A DNA stretch of 34,176 nt from CAYYNQ01 sp964473105 (GCA_964473105.1 CAYYNQ010000072.1:1-34176); one strand, 5' to 3'; counted from the stretch's first letter, positions 25,905 through 33,596 are shown. Notes: generated by a model from the sequence alone, not told the origin. Made by a program: numbers and translations.

Positions 25905-26903
25905 TTATCCGTCTGGTTCGCCGATCTCGGCTTCAAAATTTCGCTCATACCAGAGCATGTTGGTCGGCACCTTCGGAATGATTCCCTTGAGAAACTGGAT
26001 GGCAAGTTCAAACCCCTCCCGGCTATTGATCAGGTGGTCCTCGTGCTCGATGGACAGGACATCGTCATAACCCACCAGCCGCAAGGCTGAGACATAATCT
26101 CGCCAGAACAGTTCATCATGACCATAACCGACGGTACGGAAAATCCAGCTGCGTCGCGTGATAGCTCTGAAATCCTTGGCATCAAGCACCCCGTTGGCCC
26201 GCACGACTTCCGGGTTTAGTCGGCTATCCTTTGCATGTGTATGTTGAATAACCGGACCCAGTTGATGAATCACCGCTATCACGTCCATGCCTTGGGGGAA
26301 GAGGTGTGAGGGATCAAGGTTGCAACAAACGACCGGGCCAATCGCATCCCGCATCCGAAGCAGGGTTTCCGGCTTATAGACCATGTCACCGGGGTGCATT
26401 TCGAAACACAGCTCCACACCATGGTCGACTGCAATCCGGGCCTGCTCCTTCCAGTAGGGAATCAAACGTTTCTCCCATTGCCATTCGATAATATCCAGGT
26501 TCTTTGTTGGAAAAGCCGACAGGACCCAGTTGGGATAAATGCCCCCTTCCCCGGCCTCTGGCAGACCCGCCATCAGGGACAAACGTCCAAGGCCGATTTT
26601 TTCAGCCAACCTGCAGGCATTCAAGTAATCTTCCCGGTAGGATCGTGCAATCCCGGGGTCGGGATGTAACGGCTCACCATGAACCGCGAACGCACTCAGC
26701 GTGAGTTCATTCTCTTCCAGAATATCCCTGAAACGTGATGACTTCCCCTCGTCTTTGAGCAGAAGTTCCGGGTTGCAATGGTTCTTTGGAACATATCCAC
26801 CGACCCCGATTTCAATGTAATCCAACCCCAATTCATTCATGCGTGCCGCGGCTTCCTTCAGTGGATATTCAATGAGGGTTGTGGAAATGGCACCCAGTTT
26901 CAC
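25905..26903 (-). CDS. Sugar phosphate isomerase/epimerase family TIM-barrel protein
   Basis: 332 residues of the xylose-isomerase-like/AP-endonuclease-2 fold. Metal-site candidates lie at strand ends: E168 (CFEMHPGD), D197 and H200 (NLDPSHL), H223 (THAKD) and E286 (SIEHED). It is cytoplasmic and has no signal peptide. The family interconverts ketoses or inosose-like compounds, but the substrate cannot be read from sequence. The start is GTG at 26903 with AGGA 9 nt upstream, giving MKLGAISTTLIEYPL, the usual beginning. A good minus-strand promoter with an overlapping palindrome lies upstream and is shared with the divergent PhyH gene, so the two are likely controlled together. A related Gfo/Idh/MocA oxidoreductase is at the right edge, a common partner in sugar or inositol catabolism. 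Confidence 0.87.
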   Translation of the reverse strand: MKLGAISTTLIEYPLKEAAARMNELGLDYIEIGVGGYVPKNHCNPELLLKDEGKSSRFRDILEENELTLSAFAVHGEPLHPDPGIARSYREDYLNACRLAEKIGLGRLSLMAGLPEAGEGGIYPNWVLSAFPTKNLDIIEWQWEKRLIPYWKEQARIAVDHGVELCFEMHPGDMVYKPETLLRMRDAIGPVVCCNLDPSHLFPQGMDVIAVIHQLGPVIQHTHAKDSRLNPEVVRANGVLDAKDFRAITRRSWIFRTVGYGHDELFWRDYVSALRLVGYDDVLSIEHEDHLINSREGFELAIQFLKGIIPKVPTNMLWYERNFEAEIGEPDG

Positions 26904-26984
26904 GTCTTCGTTTCCTGGCCCGCAACAACAACAATTCCCATGTCATTACGTGAAGTTTTTTCTAGCCCCCCGCTCAGGCTCATC

Positions 26985-27012
26985 CTGTCACATCTATTTA
27001 AAACACAATAAT
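26985..27012 (+). promoter_or_regulatory. Promoter candidate for the PhyH gene
   Basis: CTGTCA (26985-26990), a 16-bp spacer and AATAAT (27007-27012). The -10 matches five of six and the -35 four of six. The -10 overlaps the minus-strand -10 of the isomerase promoter. It is weaker than the opposing promoter. Confidence 0.35.
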
Positions 27013-27036
27013 ACAGGCAATTGAAATATCTGGCAA
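27008..27036 (-). promoter_or_regulatory. Sigma70-type promoter for the isomerase gene
   Basis: On the minus strand, TTGCCA (27036-27031), a 17-bp spacer and TATTAT (27013-27008) match the -35 and -10 consensus at five of six positions each. The leader to the GTG at 26903 would be about 98 nt. Confidence 0.6.
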
Positions 27037-27053
27037 GAAACACAAATTTCTTG
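27034..27053. promoter_or_regulatory. Palindromic operator candidate between isomerase and PhyH
   Basis: A perfect inverted repeat CAAGAAA-N6-TTTCTTG. It overlaps the isomerase -35 box and falls just downstream of the likely PhyH transcription start, so one bound repressor could block both genes. Size and symmetry suit a LacI/GntR/ROK-class dimer. An RNA hairpin is the alternative. Confidence 0.5.
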
Positions 27054-27149
27054 ATGGGAAGAGGGGGTGTTTGATTTAATCTCTTACGCAATGACTCTCA
27101 GCCAGGATCTCATGGCCGATTGGCTTTACGTCCTGGAAATGGTCCTTTC

Positions 27150-27944
27150 ATGCCCCATATGAACACACTTCAACAACAGGACATACGCCCTGATTACGAG
27201 AGGGACGGTTATGTCATCGTGCGCCGGGTCCTTGAACGGGACCTGATGCAGGAGGCTGCCTGCCATATCAATTGGCTTATGGAAAAGAACCCGGGCTTGC
27301 GGCCCGAAAAGTTCCATTCACACCTTATGCGTGATGATCCTTTCTGGGTGCGCCTGATCAGTGATGAACGCTTGCTGGATGTGGTTGAGCTCTTCATTGG
27401 GCCGGACATTGCGCTCTTTTCGTCGCATTACATCTGTAAGCCTCCATACGACGGCCATGCCGTTCTCTGGCATCAGGACGGCAGCTACTGGCCACTGGAA
27501 CCGATGCACGTGATAACTTTGTGGCTGGCCATTGGTGATTCGACACCCAAGAACGGATGCATGCAAGTCATCCCGGGAACCCATCATGTTGAACTTCAGG
27601 CAATGCAGGCTCGCGAGGATGTTGCCAACGTGATCGGATCCAGCATCGACGACCAGTTCGTTGAAGAAGAAAAGGCGATCGACATCACACTCAAGCCGGG
27701 CGATGTTTCAATCCATCACCCAAATGTCATTCACGGGTCGAACGCCAACACCAGTGACCAATGGAGACACGGCCTGACAATACGATACATACCCACCTCG
27801 ACACGAATCCTGGATCCGAAACGAGGCTGCCCATTCCTTCTGCGGGGGTCAGAAGTCCGGAATGTAGACAATCACTATCAACCATTTCCCACCTACGATC
27901 CTGACAGGCATATGTCGTTTCGGGGATGTGAGGAATGGGCATGA
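27150..27944 (+). CDS. Phytanoyl-CoA dioxygenase (PhyH) family Fe(II)/2-oxoglutarate oxygenase
   Basis: 264 residues of the double-stranded beta-helix oxygenase fold. The iron ligands are H108 and D110 in LWHQDGSYW and H195 in NVIHGSNAN; R207 or R212 after it should bind 2-oxoglutarate. It hydroxylates or otherwise oxidises a small organic substrate; bacterial members act on many compounds, so phytanoyl-CoA is not implied. The ATGs at 27150 and 27159 are close; an upstream TTG at 27120 gives an N-terminus unlike the family. It diverges from the sugar isomerase and shares its control region, suggesting a joint catabolic or biosynthetic task. Confidence 0.88.
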   Translation: MPHMNTLQQQDIRPDYERDGYVIVRRVLERDLMQEAACHINWLMEKNPGLRPEKFHSHLMRDDPFWVRLISDERLLDVVELFIGPDIALFSSHYICKPPYDGHAVLWHQDGSYWPLEPMHVITLWLAIGDSTPKNGCMQVIPGTHHVELQAMQAREDVANVIGSSIDDQFVEEEKAIDITLKPGDVSIHHPNVIHGSNANTSDQWRHGLTIRYIPTSTRILDPKRGCPFLLRGSEVRNVDNHYQPFPTYDPDRHMSFRGCEEWA

Positions 27945-27971
27945 GGCCTCGGGCACCAATGGCAGGGCGGC

Positions 27972-28000
27972 CTGGATGTGTCCGGGTCTCACACATCCAG
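27972..28000. terminator. Strong hairpin at the convergent PhyH / deaminase junction
   Basis: A perfect 10-bp stem, CTGGATGTGT (27972-27981) with ACACATCCAG (27991-28000), closes a 9-nt loop. CCCTTTATC follows on the plus strand, a poor U-tract. This is the strongest hairpin I found in the window and could stop transcription from both sides. Confidence 0.6.
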
Positions 28001-28055
28001 CCCTTTATCAGGCATACATGATGACAGGCGCTGTTCGTGACGCCGGAATACCCGA

Positions 28056-29114
28056 TCAGCTTTCGGGCCTCGGCCCGTGGAACACGGGCTTGACCGTGAT
28101 CATCGGCTTGACCATGATTCTACACTTGACACCGGCATCCCTGAACAGTTTCAGGCTCACCGCATCCTGACCATAACCGGCCCCATAGACAACCTCCATG
28201 ACGCCCGCATTAATGATCGACTTTGCACAGTAGGAACAGGGACAGAGTGTGCAATAAATCGTCGAGCCCCGGATAGGCACACCAAATGCTGCCGCCTGCA
28301 ATAGGGCGTTCTCTTCGGCATGGACGCACAGACATTCACCCAGGTCGGCTCCCGATGGTGCATTCCCGGCACATCGGGGGCAGCCGCCCTCATTGCAATT
28401 CCTTATACCCCTGGGGGTTCCATTGTAGCCTGTTGCATGAATCTGGTGCTCGAGGACAATCACCGCACCGACCCGCCGTTTCACACAGTTGGCACGCATC
28501 GATGCAACCTCGGCAACCATCATAAAATACTCATCCCATCCGGGACGTGGCAGGCAGTAGTTGAACATGCCTTTCTTGAGGAACTTTTCAATCTTCATCC
28601 GGAACGATTCCAAGCCTCCATCGTTCCGGATACGCTGATCCGCCAGTTTCCGGGTGGCGGCCAGGGCCTGCGCAGCCGGATCCCCGCCTTGGGGACGCAT
28701 CTGGCGTGTCTCTTCGGCCTTGAACTGCTCGAAAGTGACTGGGTCACCCTTGCGTGCACGACCGCTCGATCTTTCATAACGAATGCGCCGGGGTGCATCC
28801 ACAAAAACCATGACAAAATCAGGACGTCCACGCAGCGTCTCTACCTCGGCTGGATGACGGATCGACGTCACCACCCAGTTGCGCGCATGGTCAACACGAT
28901 CCAAGGCACGTTCAGCCAGCACGCCCGGACCGTGGTGGTGCCGCAGTTCATTGCCAATCCGGGTCAGATTGGGAATGGTTACCTTCAATCCGCGCAAACG
29001 CAGCTCATCACGAATGATGTCGGAAAGCGAGATGTGCATGAATCCCTTCTGTTGGAGGAATTCGGCCATCGTGTCCTTCCCGGAACAAAAAAATCCCGTG
29101 ACGCCAGTGATCAT
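28056..29114 (-). CDS. P-loop kinase-like domain fused to dCMP deaminase
   Basis: 352 residues in two domains. Residues 1-180 form a P-loop nucleoside/dephospho-CoA-kinase-like domain: GVTGFFCSGKDT (4-15), DIIRDELR, VVTSIRHPAE and a lid region rich in Arg. Residues ~190-350 form a cytidine/deoxycytidylate deaminase: H265-A-E267 (the zinc His and catalytic Glu) and P292-C293-SY-C296 (the zinc cysteines). Extra cysteines at 240, 245, 248 and 261/263 could bind a second zinc as in T4/ComEB-type enzymes. The deaminase turns dCMP into dUMP for thymidylate synthesis. The ATG at 29114 has AAAGGA 4 nt upstream, a very good site; a longer frame from 29243 is not needed. The kinase half may be active or a regulatory nucleotide sensor. 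Confidence 0.88.
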   Translation of the reverse strand: MITGVTGFFCSGKDTMAEFLQQKGFMHISLSDIIRDELRLRGLKVTIPNLTRIGNELRHHHGPGVLAERALDRVDHARNWVVTSIRHPAEVETLRGRPDFVMVFVDAPRRIRYERSSGRARKGDPVTFEQFKAEETRQMRPQGGDPAAQALAATRKLADQRIRNDGGLESFRMKIEKFLKKGMFNYCLPRPGWDEYFMMVAEVASMRANCVKRRVGAVIVLEHQIHATGYNGTPRGIRNCNEGGCPRCAGNAPSGADLGECLCVHAEENALLQAAAFGVPIRGSTIYCTLCPCSYCAKSIINAGVMEVVYGAGYGQDAVSLKLFRDAGVKCRIMVKPMITVKPVFHGPRPES

Positions 29115-29830
29115 TGTCCTTTCCCCTTTCCCGCATTTCCCTGCGCCGACTAACAGTCTAAACCACAACCACAAGATAGCAAACAGAAAGCTCCATCCAC
29201 TGGAGGAATTCGGCCCGGCACGACCGGGCAAGAAAAGGACCATAAGTCAGCCGTAGATCAGATGGCTGTCACCCTATTTTCGGGCTGGCCGGGGATTGAT
29301 TTTTTCAATTACACCCCAACAACCCGTTTTACGCCATGCATCGAATAACCGGCAAAGCTCAAAAACAACGGGAGGGAATCGTCATGTCCATTGTTGTCAC
29401 CGGCCACCACCACCACCTCCCCCCGCGTCCCACACAGGACTTGGTCATCGGGCGCAACGATCATCAACGATATCTCACTTTATCGATGATCAACTCCCTC
29501 GAATAGACGGAAATCTGATGGCCTCAGATTCCGTGATTCGCCTTGAGGGTCCGGAGAGGGCATTCAACGCAAACACCCCTTCAGAAACACCTGATAATAC
29601 AGGAATTATCCGGTTCCATTCCCTAATCGGATCCATCGTGAAATCGTGGCAGCAGGAAAACCGGACTGGTGTGAACGGCCGGGTCTGATCTCCCCACGTC
29701 AAGGAAAGGCGATGGCGCAATGTGTTCCCGAGTCCAAGAGTGGTTTTTCCTTTATTTTTCAAGTGTTCTGAATGAGAATGCCCCTCCGGCTTGACCGACA
29801 GCATCAATCACACCAGAGAAATGAGCGATC
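29115..29830. other. Intergenic region deaminase / methyltransferase
   Basis: About 715 bp. Near the deaminase leader are two hairpins: CTCCA-N5-TGGAG (29191-29205) and GCCCGG-N5-CCGGGC (29213-29229). Further right are one small ORF with a strong ribosome site (29384-29506, listed) and an unrecognised 56-codon frame (29518-29688, MASDSVIRLEG...) with only a weak GGAA upstream. I see no strong promoter for the methyltransferase. Confidence 0.4.
29384..29506 (+). CDS. Possible small protein with a four-histidine run
   Basis: A 40-codon ORF in an otherwise empty region, starting with MSIVVTGHHHH. GGAGGG lies 7 nt before the ATG, a better ribosome site than most genes here have. The product has no signal peptide or membrane helix and matches nothing I know. 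Histidine runs can bind metals. It may be a real small protein, the head of a decayed gene, or chance. Confidence 0.3.
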   Translation: MSIVVTGHHHHLPPRPTQDLVIGRNDHQRYLTLSMINSLE

Positions 29831-30943
29831 ATGACGAATTCAGTAAACAACGGCTGGCTCGCCGAGGAGCTGACCCCTCGCGAACGTGTCAGAAGAGCAC
29901 TGGCGAATGAACCGATCGACCGACCGGCCGCGGTTAACCCGACCAGTAACATCAATGTGGAATTAATGGACCAGACTAACTCGCCATTTCCGGATGCGCA
30001 CCGTGATCCCGAAAAGATGAGCAATCTGGCTGAGGCCGGCCACACCGTTCTAGGTTTCGACACGATCATGCCATGCTTCTCGATTATTCAGGAATCGGTT
30101 GCCTTGGGACTCGACATCGACTGGATGGAGAAGGACAACTGGGCGACCTGCCGCAACCCACCCTGCACAACAGCCAATGACCTGAAGTTTCCCGAAGGTT
30201 GGATCAGCAAGGAAACCTCCGTCTGCCTGATCGAGTCAATCCGTGAACTGCGCAGGCGCCACCCCGATGTCTACCTTATCGGCAAGACCATGGGTCCTTG
30301 GACCATGGGCTACCACTGGTTCGGAACCGAAAATTTCCTGCTGATGAGCTATGACGATCCGGACGAAGTCATGCGTTCACTGCACATCATGAAAGAGACG
30401 ACCATTGAGTTCGGCCTGGCCCAGATCGAGGCGGGCGCCGATGCACTGACTGTCCCCGACCATGCGACCGGCGACCTTGTGAACGGCCAGTATTACCATG
30501 ATTTTCTCTATGAACTGCACTGTGAGCTATCTGAGGCCATCCCCTGCCCGCTGATCATGCATATCTGTGGACGGACGGTCGACCGGATGCCTGACATCGG
30601 CAAGACTGGATTCACCGCCTTTCATTTCGATTCCAAGAACCTGCCGGGGGAAGCCATGGAGGCACTCGGGCCGGAATGCCAGCTGGTTGGAAACATTAAT
30701 AACCCGCATGTCCTGTTCAAGATGGAACCCGAGTTTGCCTACGCTGAGGCTGTCAGGGCGATGAATGCCGGCGTGATGTGTGTCGGACCGGAGTGTGCCG
30801 TGCCGCTTGTTGCACCAACCCAGAACCTGAAAGCCATCAGTCAAGCAGTGTGCGATTACCCCACGATGTCCGAGGACGACCGGAAAGCCTGGGAGGCGAA
30901 GGCCCCCGAGTACGATATCATGGGTAACATCGCCGAGGATTGA
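29831..30943 (+). CDS. MtaA/UroD-family methylcobamide methyltransferase-like protein
   Basis: 370 residues of the uroporphyrinogen-decarboxylase fold. It carries the zinc site of the methyltransferase branch rather than the decarboxylase: H244-x-C246 in LIMHICGRT and C322 in VGPECAVPLVAPTQNL, the H-C-C pattern of MtaA/MtbA. These enzymes move a methyl group from a corrinoid protein to a thiol such as coenzyme M or an analogue. No corrinoid protein or substrate-specific methyltransferase is next to it. Bacterial relatives are common in sponge- and sediment-associated phyla, and their true substrates are largely unknown. The ATG at 29831 is reasonable; upstream there is only a weak AGAGAA. Heme-pathway UroD is ruled out by the cysteine ligands and by missing N-terminal features. 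Confidence 0.82.
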   Translation: MTNSVNNGWLAEELTPRERVRRALANEPIDRPAAVNPTSNINVELMDQTNSPFPDAHRDPEKMSNLAEAGHTVLGFDTIMPCFSIIQESVALGLDIDWMEKDNWATCRNPPCTTANDLKFPEGWISKETSVCLIESIRELRRRHPDVYLIGKTMGPWTMGYHWFGTENFLLMSYDDPDEVMRSLHIMKETTIEFGLAQIEAGADALTVPDHATGDLVNGQYYHDFLYELHCELSEAIPCPLIMHICGRTVDRMPDIGKTGFTAFHFDSKNLPGEAMEALGPECQLVGNINNPHVLFKMEPEFAYAEAVRAMNAGVMCVGPECAVPLVAPTQNLKAISQAVCDYPTMSEDDRKAWEAKAPEYDIMGNIAED

Positions 30944-30964
30944 AAAACCGGACACTTAAGGCCT

Positions 30965-30989
30965 GGGAATCCGTGTGCATGGATGTCCC
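30965..30989. terminator. Bulged hairpin at the convergent methyltransferase / flavin reductase junction
   Basis: GGGAATCC (30965-30972) pairs with GGATgTCCC (30981-30989) with one bulged G and an 8-nt loop. No clear U-tract. Confidence 0.35.
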
Positions 30990-31007
30990 GTGACTGTGGG
31001 TTAATAT

Positions 31008-31502
31008 TCAGGATTTTTCCGCCAGCGAATGATAACCACCTGAATAGTAGAGCAACGGCTCCCCATCCTCCAATGCATCAAGGTGGACGACACGGCCCAC
31101 CATGATGGAATGGTCCCCGCCCGGAAGTTCGGACTCCAAGGTGCAACAGATACGGGCAAGTGCACCCTTGACTAGTGAAAATTCCTGGTATTCCTCAAAT
31201 CTGACGTCCAACCCTTCCTGGGTTATCCCGGCGAAATGATTCGACCATGCCTCCTGTTCACGGGCAAGGAAACTAATCCCGAAGGCCCTGCATTCTGGAA
31301 TCAGGGGCCTGATCCGCGCACGGTTGTCGACCGATATAGCTATCAGCGGCGGGTCAAGCGACAGCGAAAAGAATGCGCTGGCTGTCATGCCGTGGATATC
31401 CCCCTTCATGTTCACCGTGATTATCGTCACACCGCTGGCAAATTTTCCCATGGCATTTCGAAACGCGTCTGGCGTAATCATGCCTGAATTATCTCGGGAC
31501 AT
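31008..31502 (-). CDS. Flavin reductase-domain protein (RutF/HpaC type)
   Basis: 164 residues of the FMN-binding split barrel: MGKFASGVTIITV, HGMTASAFFSLSLDPPLIAISV, and GVRFEE-like DVRFEEYQEF followed by CTLESELPGGDHSIMVGRV and the YYSGGYHSL end. Such proteins use NAD(P)H to reduce free FMN or FAD for a partner monooxygenase or act directly on a flavin. No flavin monooxygenase is visible nearby. The ATG at 31502 has AGGAGG 8 nt upstream, the best ribosome site in the window. A promoter candidate lies about 40 bp upstream. It diverges from the secreted duplicated protein. Confidence 0.9.
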   Translation of the reverse strand: MSRDNSGMITPDAFRNAMGKFASGVTIITVNMKGDIHGMTASAFFSLSLDPPLIAISVDNRARIRPLIPECRAFGISFLAREQEAWSNHFAGITQEGLDVRFEEYQEFSLVKGALARICCTLESELPGGDHSIMVGRVVHLDALEDGEPLLYYSGGYHSLAEKS

Positions 31503-31539
31503 TCCGGATCCTCCTCGGTCGTGCTTGTTGAGGCGTTAA

Positions 31540-31569
31540 AATATATCAATTTTCGGTCAGCGCTCACAA
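31540..31569 (-). promoter_or_regulatory. Promoter candidate for the flavin reductase
   Basis: On the minus strand, TTGTGA (31569-31564), an 18-bp spacer and TATATT (31545-31540). The -10 matches five of six and the -35 four of six. The leader would be about 31 nt. Confidence 0.45.
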
Positions 31570-31625
31570 TCAGAATCGCCGATGTAGCCAGGAACGCTCC
31601 ATGATGGCGGAGATCCTGCCTATGC

Positions 31626-31688
31626 TTGATCAATGGCAATGATGGTCATGACATTGATCTTGACTAGCAAAGCACCATGATCAATAAG
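31626..31688 (+). promoter_or_regulatory. Promoter flanked by three TTGATC/GATCAA sites
   Basis: TTGACT (31660-31665), a 17-bp spacer and AATAAG (31683-31688) form a promoter candidate toward the secreted protein. TTGATCAAT (31626-31634), ATTGATC (31653-31659) and GATCAAT (31679-31685) are spaced 25-26 bp apart. The second abuts the -35 and the third overlaps the -10. A bound dimeric regulator would cover the promoter. Confidence 0.4.
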
Positions 31689-31765
31689 GGAAGAGGTGGG
31701 ACATTAGGAATCAGGGGGAAAGCGCAATCAGGCTTGAATATAAATACACTTCAAAGTTTTTCATC

Positions 31766-33436
31766 ATGTGGGCTGTACTGCTGTTGGTCCCTGGGGGAAG
31801 CGCGCGCGTGAAGGACGGTGATATCCGAAAGTTGAGTCAGCACTTTATCGATGAAAAGGAAAACACATCGCCTTGGATCTTTTATCCCGAGGACAATATC
31901 AGTGAATTGACGACCACCGAACACCGCGGAATACTCAAGATCGTGGGGAATGGAAAACAGCGGGATATCAAGGGCGTCACTGCTGAACCGATCCGGCTCG
32001 ATGACTATCCCCTGCCTTGGGAATTCCACTACCAGTTCTGGCAACCTGAGGCAAAGGGCGGCGATGCGCAGACCAACTACGCCATAGGGCTGAACCTCGC
32101 CGTGACGTTCTCCGATCCCTCGACCTGGCCCGAAGACCGCACCCAACTCCCGCCGGATACGCGCACCTTTCAGCTCTTTGTCGCGCGGTTCGGTAATTAC
32201 GGTGAGGTTTACCGCCCGGGAATTCCGCAATTGAGGTTCAGTGATGTCAATTTTCAGGATCCCTCACCGGAACTCTACCTGCTCTACGGTCGAGGGGACC
32301 TCTCGCCCAACCTGATGGGAGACTGGAAGATTCCCTATGGCTGGGTCGGCTACCAGCCGCCGGCCGAAGGTGATTTCGGTGCCGCATTTTTCTGGTCATG
32401 GGGCAAACATTCCGGTCCGGCCGAGAGCAACGGGATCACCGATCAACGTTTCCGAGTCCGGTTGCTAAACAAGACTCAGCTCGAGGTGGGTTTCGGCTGG
32501 GGGTATCACCCGGGTTGGCGTCACCGGAAGGTGGATGTCTCACACATTGGCGAGATCACCGGGATCTGGGAGATAGGACCGATCATTTCACAGGACCGCT
32601 GGATGGCTGATGAGATGGCCCAGACCCTTCCGATCCATCCCACTCCGGTGCTTGACCCTCCCGAGGCACAGACAGCTTATTATTTCGACTACTTCATGTT
32701 TTACGGAAACGGGCCGAAGAATTTCGACCATCTCTCGAACGAGTTCGATATCCCCGGTGTCTTCCCGACGGTCAAGTCCTTTATGGAAGGTCGCGCCCTG
32801 CAGGAAACATTCTCGAACCCGGGTTACCTGACACTGACATTCGCGGGCACCCGCAGTGGATGGGCCCTGTGCCCGATGGTCGCATCGGAAATGACGGCCG
32901 GACTGGGCTACATCAACCTCGACCGGTTTCCTCCGCCGATGGAATTCGAGGTGGCCTTTCAAACGACTGATGACGAGATCCCCTGGAACTTCTGGCATAG
33001 CTTCGGGCTGACGGGCGAGAGCGGGAAGACTGTCAGCTGGTCACCGGGTGTCCAGAACATCCCGAAGGAAGGCCGTTTTTACATCAATAATCACAACCTT
33101 GAGGATGCCTGGTCGATCAGCGAGAACAAGATCATGAACATTGAGTTCGACCCTGAACCCTCACAGGCTCTTCTAAGCCACGAACCGCTACGATTTCTGA
33201 TCCAAATCATCGACCACACCCATGTGCGGGTTGGATTGCGCGCAGAGGAGACAGACCCGTGGTTCTTTTCGAAGTCTTTTGATGTAAGCGATGCCCTGGA
33301 TGGCCGGATCAAGAAATTTCAGCTACCCGCCCAAGTGATCTACACGTCTGTGAAAGGATCCGGGGTGGGGAATTACCCACACCACCAACAGTTTCTGATC
33401 GATTATGTCCGATACCGATACGGCTTGTCTGAATAA
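31766..33436 (+). CDS. Secreted protein with two repeated beta-rich domains, unknown function
   Basis: 556 residues, unrecognised. The start MWAVLLLVPGGSAR looks like the hydrophobic core of a signal peptide without a basic N-end. In-frame upstream codons read KYTSKFF before M, but no ATG/GTG/TTG is there, so an unusual start or a mutation is possible. The mature part is an internal duplication: residues ~54-313 and ~353-556 share LDDYPLPWEFHYQFW / LDRFPPPMEFEVAFQ, then RFRVRLLNKTQLEVGF / RFLIQIIDHTHVRVGL, then KVDVSHIGEITG / SFDVSDALDG and YYFDYFMFYG / FLIDYVRYRYG. Each half has the size and strand pattern of a jelly-roll or LamG-like binding domain. It probably acts outside the cytoplasm on glycans; that is inference. 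The promoter region carries three regularly spaced palindromic sites. Confidence 0.7.
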   Translation: MWAVLLLVPGGSARVKDGDIRKLSQHFIDEKENTSPWIFYPEDNISELTTTEHRGILKIVGNGKQRDIKGVTAEPIRLDDYPLPWEFHYQFWQPEAKGGDAQTNYAIGLNLAVTFSDPSTWPEDRTQLPPDTRTFQLFVARFGNYGEVYRPGIPQLRFSDVNFQDPSPELYLLYGRGDLSPNLMGDWKIPYGWVGYQPPAEGDFGAAFFWSWGKHSGPAESNGITDQRFRVRLLNKTQLEVGFGWGYHPGWRHRKVDVSHIGEITGIWEIGPIISQDRWMADEMAQTLPIHPTPVLDPPEAQTAYYFDYFMFYGNGPKNFDHLSNEFDIPGVFPTVKSFMEGRALQETFSNPGYLTLTFAGTRSGWALCPMVASEMTAGLGYINLDRFPPPMEFEVAFQTTDDEIPWNFWHSFGLTGESGKTVSWSPGVQNIPKEGRFYINNHNLEDAWSISENKIMNIEFDPEPSQALLSHEPLRFLIQIIDHTHVRVGLRAEETDPWFFSKSFDVSDALDGRIKKFQLPAQVIYTSVKGSGVGNYPHHQQFLIDYVRYRYGLSE

Positions 33437-33479
33437 CCCGGGTCACGCCCTGATAAACGGAATTACTGTCGATCAGGAT

Positions 33480-33492
33480 CGGGGCTTCCCCG
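33480..33492. terminator. Hairpin at the convergent secreted-protein / oxidoreductase junction
   Basis: A perfect CGGGG-CTT-CCCCG stem. A run of five T lies about 20 nt further on the plus strand, too far for a standard intrinsic terminator. Confidence 0.4.
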
Positions 33493-33596
33493 CTCCCTCC
33501 GGCTAGGTCTTTTTATACAACCAGAGTCCTCCCTTGCATCCTCAAATCCTTCATGCTCCGGTTGGGCTGGAATACGGCAAAGATTTTGACTGAAGG

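Noticed and set aside
28320..29153. 277-codon open frame on the plus strand
   Set aside because: It is antisense to the deaminase fusion, which has clear motifs and an excellent ribosome site.
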